DNA of 64,000 nucleotides from Stereum hirsutum FP-91666 SS1 (taxonomy: Eukaryota > Basidiomycota > Agaricomycetes > Russulales > Stereaceae): NCBI RefSeq assembly GCF_000264905.1, contig NW_006763132.1, forward strand, positions 61,019 to 125,018, written 5' to 3'. The notes beneath the pieces are model-generated. The model saw only the letters and a program-made list of their open reading frames with translations. It searched no databases and was not told where the DNA came from. Below are positions 10,681-21,628 of this stretch, one piece after another (the stretch's first letter is position 1; each line of letters begins with the position of its first letter). Made by a program: the position numbers and the translations under genes.

Positions 10681-11278
10681 CAAAGCTCCCGCGGGGATAT
10701 TGACAGTAGCGTTGAAGTCAGCTCAATAAAGTGAAGACCAGCTTCGAGAGGTCGTGTTCGTGGCTGAGTTGGGAATACGGTGTTACACTTGGTGTTACAC
10801 GAGTCACCTTTTCAAAGTTGTTCAAATGTTGAATGTAGTGGCTCCGACTGATCTTGTAGCTCTAAGATATCTGAGCTAGACGAGATCGTCAAAATCTTGC
10901 AGATCGGTATGATGAAGCTCGAGACTCTCGGGGCAATCTTTTTGATCGTATTCCAAGTATATCCTCCGCAGGTAATCCGCACGAGACTGTGATGCTGTAC
11001 ACCTGAACGAGACTGCTGACCTATCGTATTGCACCTTGATCTACAGCGCAACAGTGGTGAAGGCAGCTTTGGGCATCGTGGAACCGCCGAGCACTTGAGA
11101 ACTTCGACGTTCGCACAGCTCGAGTACGTATAATACCATGCGGAACTGGCCATGCTTCGCTCTCCTTCAGAGCCGCAGGTGATGTAGCTTTGACAGCGCA
11201 TTGGGTGCTATTATATATGTCTGCTCAGACCGCTACGCCCATGTCACTTTTTTGAGCGTGCTGCAGTATTCACTCGTC
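10681..11278. promoter_or_regulatory. Upstream region of the P450 gene
   Basis: No gene could be supported. A TATA-like ATTATATATG lies at 11210-11219, about 60-70 bases before the start codon; the assignment as core promoter is by position only. Confidence 0.3.
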
Positions 11279-13836
11279 ATGATGTTGTTCGAGACAAATC
11301 TTAAGACGCTCCTTCTGTCTGGGAGTTCCTTCGCAGTACTAGGATGTGTAGTGCTTCTTGTTCTATGGCAATCGCGGTACTGGTACAAACAGTCGCATCT
11401 ACGAAACATTCCTGGCCCTCCTGCACAATCGTTTGCCCTTGGTGCGTCGCGTTTTGTATTCCACATCGCGTCGTCTGCTGATCTTCGACACCATGTAGGT
11501 AATCTCCCCCAAGTCTTCGGCTTACTCGAAGGCTGGGACTTTCATGTCGAGCTTGCCGAGACTTACGGGAGAGTTGCCAAATCTTGGGGCTTCTTTGGAG
11601 TACGTTGCCGCTCTTATTGCCTTGTTTTTTTCTGCGGCAGATACTGATGCAAGCAACCTCAACAGGGTATGCAGCTGCATATCAGCGATCCAAAGGCGCT
11701 GTACAGCATCCTGATCAAGGACCAGGAAATATTTGAGGAGCCAGACGTGGCTATCGAGTGAGCTTGTTTCTTGCTATACTCTGGGCGACACCCTAACCAT
11801 GTTCCACTCGTATAGGTCCAATAAACTGTTCTTTGGAATGGGAATCTTGAGTACCCTTGGTCAGTTCCCGTGATGTAAATGTCCCTATTTCTCGACGCTA
11901 ACATCTTATTCAGGCGGTCATCATCGCCGTCAGCGGAAGTTGCTGAGTCCAGTCTTCCACATCAACCACATGCGCTACATGATGCCGACCTTCTACAAGA
12001 TCACCCACAAGGTATATCCATCCTCTTTTCGAAGTGTTTCCCCGCGAGCTTAACTGATTTTCCTACCCATAAAATCCAGCTTAACGACCTCCTGTCGTCC
12101 AGACTGGCTAACGGTCCGCAGGAGTTGGACATCCTGGAATGGATGACTCGCGTCGCGCTGGAACTCATCGGCCAAGGCGGTCTCGGATATTCATTCGAAA
12201 CGCTTGAAGAAGGCAAGACCAACCGTTATACGACGGCGGTGAAGATGCTCTTGTACGTCTTTCCGTTATTGAGATCGACGTCCATCATCTCACTGCCAAT
12301 TCGCACATTTCAAAAGCCCGACAGCCGGAAAGATCAAGATGCTTCTTCTCATCCTTCCGTACCTCTCCAATATCGGCACAGCAGCGTTCCGTCGCTGGAT
12401 CATACGTCTTATCCCTTCGAAGAACATCCAAGCTTTGGTCGAGGCAGCAGATACGATGGACGAGTCTTCGAAGAAGATATTCGATGAGAAGAAGGCCGCT
12501 CTGAAGAGAGGGGACGATGCGGTAGTTCATCAGATCGGAGAAGGAAGGGATATTTTGAGCATTTTGAGTGAGTTGTGTCGTCTCTAATAGCGACAGTTAT
12601 TGCGATTGACGGTTTGATATCGCTCCCAGTGCAGGCAAACATGGTCGCCAGCGAAGCGGACAAACTTCCAGACCACGAACTATTGGGCCAAATAACGTAC
12701 GTCTCAGATGACTTGCGTACCTCGCACGCCTTACTGACTGGCGGTTTGTTGGCCCCACACAGGAGTCTAGTATTTGCCGCCATGGACACCACCTCGAATG
12801 CTTTATCTCGCACATTCTCGCTTTTGGCAAAGAACCCGGAGGTGCAGGAGAAATTACGCCAGGAACTCGTCAATGCTCGGAAAGAGGCCGGAGGCGACTT
12901 GGAATATGACGCCTTGCACGAACTTCCGTACCTGGAGGCTGTATGCAGAGAGACTCTTCGATGGTGACTCACTATTGTCCTATGCGCCTCATCTTCATGC
13001 TCCTTATAGTTACTGACTTCCATTCTCGCAGCTTCCCACCGGTTCCTATTATCCCTAGAGTGTATGTACAATCCAGTCCACATTTCGTTCGAACGCTGCT
13101 TATGCTTGTTCACTGTCCACTCAGTGCGCGCAGTGATGCGATCCTACCACTGGGATCGCCTGTCAAATGCAACGACGGTCGTACAATCACCGAGATCTTC
13201 GTCCCAAAGGGAACTTCCATCCTCATCAACATACCTGCTGTCAACACTGACCCCGGCACCTGGGGCCCCGATGCTGCCGAGTGGAAACCTGAACGATGGC
13301 TGTCACCTCTTCCTGAGACTGTCGCTGACGCTCGCATCCCAGGGGTATACTCGAACATGTAAAGTCATTTCTCACTGCACCAATCGTGAGAGATACTAAT
13401 CATGCATCTACGTCTCACGTCTTCAGGTTGACGTTCTTGGGCGGTGGGAGGTCTTGCATGTGAGTGAAAAGCGTTACCAATCATCGATTTTCGGGAGAAT
13501 GACAATGTATTTGTTCCGCGACCGTGCACAGTGGCTTCAAGTTCTCGCAGATGGAGATGAGTAAGTTCCGTTCTCTGCCTAATTTCACTCATGTTGTCTC
13601 AACTGCGACGATGGCTAACTTATCCCTCTACCTCGTGCATGATAACCTGCGCCATCACAGAAATGGTCCTTCTTCTCCTCGTCCCTAACTTCCGTTTCTC
13701 CTTGGGAGAGAAGCGTGTCGAATGGCTGATGGGCCCCGTGTCTTCTCCCGTTGTCTCTGGAACGTCAAAACCTTCTCTGCCGATGATCGTCTCCCAGATA
13801 AAACGCGATGCCAATGGGGAGGTGCGCAAGGATTAG
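11279..13836 (+). CDS. Cytochrome P450 monooxygenase, membrane-anchored, full length
   Basis: Haem-thiolate monooxygenase, expected at the endoplasmic reticulum with a P450 reductase partner. About 12-13 exons can be chained. The N-terminus MMLFETNLKTLLLSGSSF begins a membrane anchor, followed by the hinge RNIPGPP. The C-helix region reads GHHRRQRKLLSPVF. The I-helix oxygen-activation motif is FAAMDTTSNA (exon starting about 12765). The K-helix ExxR is ETLR in EAVCRETLR (about 12945). The PERW motif is at 13288-13299. The haem loop FLGGGRSCIG is split by an intron after Ile (13434-13459 and about 13530). The C-terminus is QIKRDANGEVRKD. All catalytic landmarks are present. One intron near 12320 seems to use an AAAG acceptor. 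The CYP family cannot be assigned by eye; the substrate is unknown. Two dehydrogenases and an NmrA-like gene nearby fit oxidative tailoring or detoxification. Confidence 0.93.
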
Positions 13837-14626
13837 CAGTTGAGATCGGAGCTCCATGGGCTATGACGAGAGGTGGCTTTGGCCCCGTATTGTGTAATAG
13901 ATACCATGTACTGCGTCGGTGGCGCAATGATTATTTCCGTCTTCGTCTCTCCACAATCAGCTGTATTAGATTATTACGCCAATCGCGAAGTACTGCGTGA
14001 GATTGATGCCAGACAATTTGACCTTATGTTCTAGCGGCGACGTAGGTTTGTCGAGAAGATAACATAACGTTATTGTTGACGTTAGAACATCACTCGTCCT
14101 CTGTATCATTTATGCTGGCTACGTTCCTGGCGATACTAGGAGAACGGAATACGACAGAATCAAGATTGCAGGGAGAATCCACCATGGTGACGCGCCAACG
14201 TACACAAGCATCATATTATCCAGCCATTCACAGTCGCCCATCATATCATCCTTCATTTCATTTACCCAAGAATTAAGCGAAGTACCAAGACCAAGTACTT
14301 GCCTTCTTGCCTTCTTACAGACTATCCGAGTGTGGGGACGAAGAACTGGGGATTCAGAACTATGCATGTAAAATATTCTTGCGCTATTGCATTTTCCGCC
14401 CCACCATGTGAACGCACATATGGGTTCTTGCAATACTTAGATGCTCCTATATGATATCTTGTCCAGACGCAAAGTCCGTACACTGGACGAGCGAGGGCAT
14501 CATGCGGTGCTAATTCACATACCTGTGTACATAGTTCTTCGGCTCTACATGCAGAAATTCTTGTTTGCATGTCCATTCTCGAGACAACTAACCCCCTGAC
14601 GCTGCACTGTGGGGAACTGCGCCACA
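13837..14626. other. Intergenic between convergent P450 and dehydrogenase genes
   Basis: No supported gene, RNA or clear repeat. Confidence 0.5.
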
Positions 14627-16166
14627 TCAATCGAAGTACCGCCCACCGTCGATGGTCAACTGCGAAAGCGTCAATATTGCGATAAATCATGATGAAGACA
14701 AAATATAACTCACAGTTTGTCCTGATCGCGAAGTATACGCAAATTTGAGGAGAAAAAGAGCCCAATAGCAAAATAGTTCCATTACTGAACCTCTACAAAG
14801 TAAGTTGGGTACATACCGGTCATGAAGCTCGATGAGTCGGAGGCGAGGAACGAGACCAATCCTGCCACATCTTCAGGTTCCCCTACTCTCTTGACGGCGG
14901 CCACTTCCGCTTGCTAAAGGATGGACTCGTAAGCAGAAGGACTAAAAACCTATGTTTTTTACGAACTGGGAGCGGAACGGGGGAAAGTGAAGTACGCACA
15001 GATTTTATGAGCGCTGGTGGATCGTCAGTATCATTGGCCATATTCCGTACTGTATTGAAAGGGCGTTGTGAGCATGTTTCCTACCGACTTAACCATCGAG
15101 CCTGCAAGACTGACGCATATCGGAAGAAATGGCGCCGCTAGAGGGTCAGTCTAAGTATCAGTCTCTGTACACGCGGTAGGACCTTTGGGGTACTTACGGC
15201 GCATAAGCGTTCACGGTGATGCCAAATTTACCAAGATCCTGCGCTGGATCAGACAAATAGAGCACAAGTCAGTTCATGCCAGTCTATAATCGTTATGCGG
15301 AACTTACCAACGGACTGTGTCAAGCCACGGATAGCAAACTTGCTAGTACTGTAAGCAGTTGCCGAAGGTGAGCCTTGCTTTCCGACCAAGGACGATGCAC
15401 CTATTATCCTTCCTCCACGGCCTTGTTTGATCATCTGGCTGGCCGCATGCTGGTAGCCTGTTGGATCGGCGCCAATCAAGTTGGTTAACGAATTGCAAAG
15501 GTGACTGCTGATTGAGTATGGGCGAGGAGAGAATGAAACCCTACATAAAAACATGCCCCGGACATTTACCGACATGACTCTGTCAAAAGCGTCGAGCGAA
15601 GCTGCGAGAGGAATGGTGGATTAGATTTTGAGATATGTCAAATAATCATGACGGGGACGAGGCTTGCTCTCAAGGATGGGCTTCATTGCAATATAGATCC
15701 CAGCATTCGCAACCATCTAATAAGAAAACAAACAATGGCGTGTCAAGACATCTGTGGCTTCTCCTGCATAGCAGGAAAGACTCACAACGTCCAGACCACC
15801 GAGTTGATCGACCACCTCCTCAAACATCCGTTTGACATCTCCCTCTGACGACACGTCTCCCAAGGTGACCACGCATCGCTGGTCACTACTGGCTCCATAT
15901 ATCCTCTCAATCTCCTTCTTCAGTTCCGAAAGCTTTTCTTCCTGTGATGGGATGTCGTTTAAAGCTACGGAAAAGCCGTCCTGTGCAAGCCGGATGGATA
16001 TAGAACGGCCAATACCTACGGGATAAGGAGCAGCACGGAGTCAAAAAAAGAATTTGAGTAGGACGGCGTATACACATTGGGTTATATGAAACAACTGTCG
16101 ATATGGGAACATACCTTGCGACGCAGCGCCGGTTACGAATGCAGTACGTGGGGCAGTTGAGGTCAT
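14627..16166 (-). CDS. Short-chain dehydrogenase/reductase (SDR), diacetyl/acetoin reductase-like
   Basis: Classical NAD(P)-dependent SDR encoded by about nine exons. The start MTSTAPRTAFVTGAASQ leads across an intron into GIGRSISIRLAQDGF, the TGxxxGxG cofactor motif. Next come GDVSSEGDVKRMFEEVVDQ, NAGIYIAMKPIL (NAG motif), MSVNVRGMF, RIIGASSLVGKQG (catalytic Ser) and the active-site AYSTSK (YxxxK). The tail is KRVGEPEDVAGLVSFLAS and TGQTLTIDGGRYFD before the stop at 14627. The overall sequence looks most like diacetyl reductase/acyl-carrier-type fungal SDRs of about 260 residues; the substrate is inferred only. The intron at 15602-15667 appears to be a GC-AG intron (GCAAGC donor). It is convergent with the P450. 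Confidence 0.9.
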
Positions 16167-17060
16167 GATGAATATACCCTGCGTTCACCTAAGATGATGA
16201 ACAGACGGAGGGGGTAAGATACAGGGGCGTAGAAAGAGATACTCACGATGGTACACGAGCATGATCATTTATACAGGTCGCCATTGAACGACTTGGACGA
16301 CGGGGAGCGCTGATGGAGGACTATACTCGCGCGTCGGGCTGAGCTCAGGAGAATACTTGACGTGAAGCCGAAGTTGCGAGCGGTAAAGGCACACTCGCAG
16401 ACTGCAGGACACAAAGGCGCTGCTAGGTCACCTACCTTCTGATCAATTCTTCCAATTCGAAGAGAAGTCCTAATATCTAAAGCTCCATGTAGTTCCTGCA
16501 ACGCCAGGGGGAGAGGGCTGCCCGCCTCACCGTCTCTTCCATGCCGCTCTCTGATGAAAAATTGCTGCATTCTCATCGTTATCTCGTACGGCGCTCAGCT
16601 TATGGTGTGCGTACTGTTTTGATTTGCTTGTGCACTGCGTACGAGCGCCATGTGTATGCCTTGCGCACCATTTCATCCCTACCAACCTGTCACTGGTGAG
16701 AAGCTTGATGGGGATAATCACGAAGTGCTATTGTTCCAGGCGCACCGAAGCGTCATTGGTGAATCGTGTGGGACCCATGCCGGTCCGGCACTCCGACAGA
16801 GTCTTTTATTGTGGTATATCAATGGTATATCAGAGTTTTTACGGGGCAACCTAGCGTGCAGATACCTTTGTTACAGCTGCTTCAACTGCCGTTCGAGAAG
16901 CGTCCTAAATTTGCATCAGGACGATACGAAAAAAGACAAATGGAAAATAGTACATTCATTGAACATCTCATAAGTATGCAAATTTGGCACGGTCTTACCG
17001 TCGTTCGGCGAGAAGCTTGACATTCGTTACCTCCATACTGCTATTTCCGTTACATAGATC
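16167..17060. other. Intergenic between two SDR genes
   Basis: Contains the promoter side of the first SDR and the 3' flank of the second. No supported gene; open frames at 16265-16973 have no recognisable content. Confidence 0.45.
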
Positions 17061-18531
17061 TCACTTCGCCAAAACATCCGCGATAACCGTCTCACTCGTA
17101 GACCACAGGCTCTTCGCCAACTCCGGATCCTTCGCGTTATCGCTCAGCCGATCCTCCGATATGTATCCGTACGGCGTCAAATGCTTTCCCGCGTATTCCG
17201 TCTTCTTCTCCCAAACGACAGGCATCGTGGAAGCAAAGAGCGGAGTCATCGCGCCCTGGAGGGGTGTCATAGACCCGTCCAGCATGGCCACATTAGCGGG
17301 ACCAACGAAATTAATCGATCCAGCTGCAGAAGATAATAAAACCAGGAGATAATTGAGCGTCGTCCGTGTAGTCAGAGCACAATGAATGGATGGACGAACG
17401 CGTTTTGACTCCGCCGGGATGCACAGAAATGGCCACCGCCGCAACACCCTCCGCATCAAATCGCCTTTGAAGTTCCTTCGTGAAAAGGATATTCGCTAGC
17501 TTCGATAGTCCTGACGAAAACAGTCGTGAAACAACCACTCGATCTCAGTCACGCGATAATATACGAGAAAGGACACGGATGACAGACCGTAGCGAGCGAT
17601 GTTCGACTTCGGGTCGTCCGTCCCACCGAGATCCGCGTTGAACGACTCGGGAGTGTCAAACTTGAACCCGGCAGGTACAAGGAAGTGCGTAGTTGAGGAC
17701 ATCTGCGGTGAGATTGAGATTCGAGAGTAGGAGAGATCAGCGACCTGGAAGAAGAGACTATAGCGAATAGTGGGCGACGTACGTTGACGACTCGCACGCC
17801 TGGGTAGGACTCCGCCGTCTTTTTCAAAAGCGGCAGAAGTGTAAGCGTGAAAAGAAATGGGCCAAGGTGACTTTGAGTTTCCGTCACGGACGTCAGAACA
17901 TTGCAATGCTTCGGAGGGGCTATGGGATACACGTACTTGGTATTGAAAGAGACAGAAATGCCTTGCTCGTTCTTGTCCAGTGGCCGAGCTAATCTATATC
18001 GCACTCGTCAATTACCTTTGCTCTGCGATGTCCAACTCCAACCCAAAATCAGTACAAAATTACCGAAAACTCACAGTCCAGCATTGTTCACCAATATATC
18101 GAGCCTGGATTCTTCGTTCACGAACGCCTGGGCCACAGCCTTGACTTGCTTGAGGTCGTTCAGGTCCATAACAAGGGGCTTCAGATTCGCGGAGGGAATG
18201 GTCTTGGTGAGTTCAGTAATGGCGCTCTGTGCCTTTTCGAGGCTGCGAGCACCGATGTAGACCTTAGCACCTTTCAAGGCGAGCTGCTCAACGACATTGA
18301 TGCCGATGGAGGAAGGAGCACTGGATATCAAGGCGGGATGATCATTATCTCAGGGGACAGAGAGATCAGGGACAAGCAGACGAACTAGGCTCCCGTGACG
18401 ATAGCAACCTTTCCCGTCAGAGTTGGAATGGCATCGAGGTCCAATTCCTAACGGCGACGGCGAGTTCAGTTTGGGACGAGACATATTCGGTTCAAACTTA
18501 CTGGGCTTCTGATTTCACGTGTATACTCCAT
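17061..18531 (-). CDS. Short-chain dehydrogenase, retinol-dehydrogenase/WWOX-like
   Basis: Second SDR, of the long-tailed type annotated in fungi as retinol dehydrogenase 12-like. The start MEYTREIRSP is followed by ELDLDAIPTLTGKVAIVTGA, then across an intron APSSIGINVVEQLALKGAKV and YIGARSLEKAQSAITEL (cofactor binding). DILVNNAGL is the NNAG motif; LGPFLFTLTLLPLLKK and GVRVVN follow. The catalytic motif is split by an intron, ARYG|LSK (YxxxK). After it come LANILFTKELQRRF and AVAISVHPGGVKT. The last exon carries AGKHLTPYGYISEDRLSDNA and ends ETVIADVLAK at 17061. Cofactor and catalytic residues are present. The donor after VTGA is a weak GTTCGT. Lipid or small carbonyl substrates are typical of the family, but none can be named here. 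Confidence 0.88.
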
Positions 18532-20196
18532 TGAAACAGGCCTGGGGAGAGAGATGTGTGAGTGTTAAAGTCGGGAGGTAAGTGACGCTGCAGCAGAGTA
18601 CCTCGTATTCTTATCGAGTGCGTGAAAGCTCTAATACAGAATCTGTGGAGCGCTGACTGAGCGTGAAAGAGGCTGTATCTCAGGCCTCAGGGCGGCGTCA
18701 GAACCAGATTTAGAACGGGGTTATGATGTGTAGATCAGACGTGGAACCTACCTCGGCCGCACACCCATAACCCTCAAGGCAGCGTCAGAACCACTTCTAG
18801 AAGAGGTTGAGATGTGGTTCAGACGTGGGGACGTGGGAGAAGAACCTACCTTGGCCGCACACCCACGATCGGCCTTCCGATACTACATGCCAATGTTTGT
18901 CGTGTCCATCAGGTCTCCATCATGCAAGCAAGCTAGCAAGTTGGTGCTTGAGCGCTGAGCTCCGGCTACCCCGAGCGTCGCTCATGATTCGCCGCGGCTT
19001 CCAGTCCAATCCGAGTCCAGACATCACATTTCTTGGCATCCCGGGTTGTTTGGTTGCGTACATCTTCCTATCGCAGACCAAGCTTTCGAGTGCCACAGCA
19101 CTCGCTTCAGTAACTAATCCGAGGAAGACGGAGCTTCGCTGGTAAAGAAGTCATAGTGCTGCACAATCTCCTGAGTGAATGTACCGTACGGCAATCAAAG
19201 TCTCGAGCTCCTTGGGCGCTGCGTATCGGGGTACCCGAGCCGTTCTGTGTACATACCACGCGGAAGGTTAGGGTCGCATCAACCGACTCCACGGCAAAGT
19301 GCCTATTTATCTACTTGTTTGTTTGTGAGAGAGAAACTCACTCTGACTATCGATTAGGAATAACCATGTATGGGACCTAGACGCTTCGGTGACGACCATA
19401 TGAGCAGCAAAGGTGAGCGAGGGCTAGGAGACAAGAAGAAAGTGCAGGGCGAAGTTTGCGCGCTGCACGGGACGGCAAGTCCCGGCCTCATGAGCTCGGC
19501 TGGCCACGGCACAAGATCTAAGACCTACCATCAAAGAAGGGCACTCGTTCTAAAAGGAGGCAATGTCGAGCAACAAAGACGATCTGCATGCCACAAAATG
19601 GACCTCCACTCCGTAGGACCGACGGATTACAATACAAATTGAACCCGGGATCGCCGTTCTTGCAGCACATATGAGCTTTGTGGGTCGAGTATGCCAAGAG
19701 GACTCCGCTAGTGAACAAGGCTATTCCACTCAAACACTAAGTACAATGAAACCAGCCACTTTCATCAGCTTCGAGTTGGGGCTCCACCAGCTTTTAGCGG
19801 TATCCCACGTGCCCGATGATTCGCCTGTTATCTTTAGCCTTATCACCTCCCTCCAACCATCATGAATACAACCGATGGCGCAATCTCAAATCTCAAGGTG
19901 TGCATCTGCGTGGCCGTTCATCAACTGTTTATGGCATGTTACATTGTCCACAGCAGCCAGGGGTGTGCCATTGTCGCATGTACCTTCCAGAAGAGCATCA
20001 TTGGCTATTGCACCCATCGGGCGCCGCTCATCTCTTGATTGTTGGATGGCGATACTCACGCTTGTACTCCTTGGGGTATCTGATTTTCCATTACCGTAAC
20101 CAACCTGTAAAGCACTCGTCCCATCAAATTACTAGCATGGGCGACATCGCTCTTAAACGGTGACTTGCCAGCATTTCCACACCACTATTCTATACT
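18532..20196. other. Intergenic, no gene seen apart from a short tandem repeat
   Basis: Holds the upstream regions of the divergent SDR (-) and zinc-finger (+) genes. The only structure noted is the repeat at 18690-18870. Confidence 0.45.
18690..18870. repeat. Two imperfect tandem copies, ~88 bp
   Basis: Both copies contain GCGTCAGAACCA at the start and cagacgtgg ... gaacctacctyGGCCGCACACCCA at the end (first 18694-18771, second 18781-18868). The middle parts have diverged and the second copy carries a short insertion. Confidence 0.55.
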
Positions 20197-21628
20197 ATGC
20201 CTCTGACTCTGACACTAGACGTATTAGATCGCTTTGACCTCTGCATCTCGCTGCTTTCCTCTGAGGATGGCGTCTGCTCTTGGGATCTACAAACAGTAGA
20301 CAAATCAGCTACTGCCCAGCCCATCCAACCGGTCTCCCTTCCCACTAAACCATGCATCACACTCAAGCTCACCCGCTCTGACAACACTCGCCGTCTACAA
20401 GTCGAGACGTCGACTAATATAAGCATCGATTCTCCACTCCAGCAGGATGCCGCATCGACGATGAACTTAGCTACGCCCACCACCCAAGGTATGGCCTAAC
20501 AATCACTACGTATATCCCGCTTAGGCGTATAACTGAACTTTTTTTAACTCGTATGATAGGTGGGCACTCGGAGATAGTACTCTCAAGCTCAAGTAATCCG
20601 AACGACAATCGTAAGATCCTCATATTTCGTTCTTCGACTTAGCAAGTTCTGACTCTGTCCATTTGCGTTTGCAGACGACTTAGAAACGTTCAGCTCTGCA
20701 CTAGACTTTACCAGCATAGATTTCGGAGGATATAGCTCTGGTACGTCAATATTCTTGACTGTCTCTTGGTACATACTGAACTGTAGGCACTGTTAGGCGA
20801 GCTATCGAACATGTTGCTCGGATTCAATCAGGTTGAGAATTCGCAAGCTTCAGCAGATATTCCAGGGACATTCGATGGCAACGGCTCCGTTATACCCCTA
20901 TCCTCGTCACTTGGACCGTCAAACGAGTTACCTTCCGACTGTATGGACTACATGACCGAATTCGCCGGTATGGGTGCCTTGAATGTTTACACGGGGAACA
21001 CTTTCTGATAGAGATGATGTCCTAGGCTCGAATCCGCCTTCATCTCATAGCGCCCCGATAGACTACTCGCAGTCGTTTACGCCGACCAGTTCGCTAGACC
21101 TTTTCAGCCTCCCGTCACCTGCAATGGATGCTTCCCCCTCCTCAGATAAAGACTTCACTATGTCTGAAGAGACCGGCGACGCGACACAGAGTTCTCCTTG
21201 CGGGCGGGAAAGCTCCCACACCGACTCGGGCGCTGTGGCCGGGCGGAAGCGCAGGAAGCGTCTTTCCTGCCTAGAGGAAGGGTGCACTAAACAGTTTACT
21301 AGCGAATACACTCGAAAGGTCGGCGCTTGATTTGATTTAAACCGTCCCTATCCGTCTACTTCACGATTCCATGCAGTCTACTAACGATGCCTTTCTTTGT
21401 AAGTAGGTACATATGGGATCACATGCTGCGAAACCACGGAAGACGTATGTCTGCAAACATTGGCCACTATGTACAACTCGGTTTTCACGGACTCACGATC
21501 GGTTACGACACGAGTTGACGCAGCACGGGGAAATTCCACCATGGTCATGTCCAAGATGTTCTCGCCCGTTCTCGTCCCAGAAGTCCTTAGACTTCCACGG
21601 CTGCCCCACTTCGTCCACTCGCGCATGA
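20197..21628 (+). CDS. C2H2 zinc-finger protein, probable transcription regulator
   Basis: Six or seven small exons. The N-terminus MPLTLTLDVLDRFDL and the following 200 or so residues are Ser/Thr/Asp-rich and acidic, as in fungal activation regions. A basic stretch AGRKRRKRLS (possible nuclear signal) precedes the fingers. Finger 1 is C-x4-C-x12-H-x3-H (CLEEGCTKQF to VHMGSH), built across an intron after TRK. Finger 2 is C-x5-C-x12-H-x4-H (CKHWPLCTTRFSRTHDRLRH). A third, CPRCSRPFSSQKSLDFHGC, has the first three ligands and a final Cys. The stop is at 21628. Position between dehydrogenase genes and an MFS exporter would suit a local regulator, but that is inference. Confidence 0.85.
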
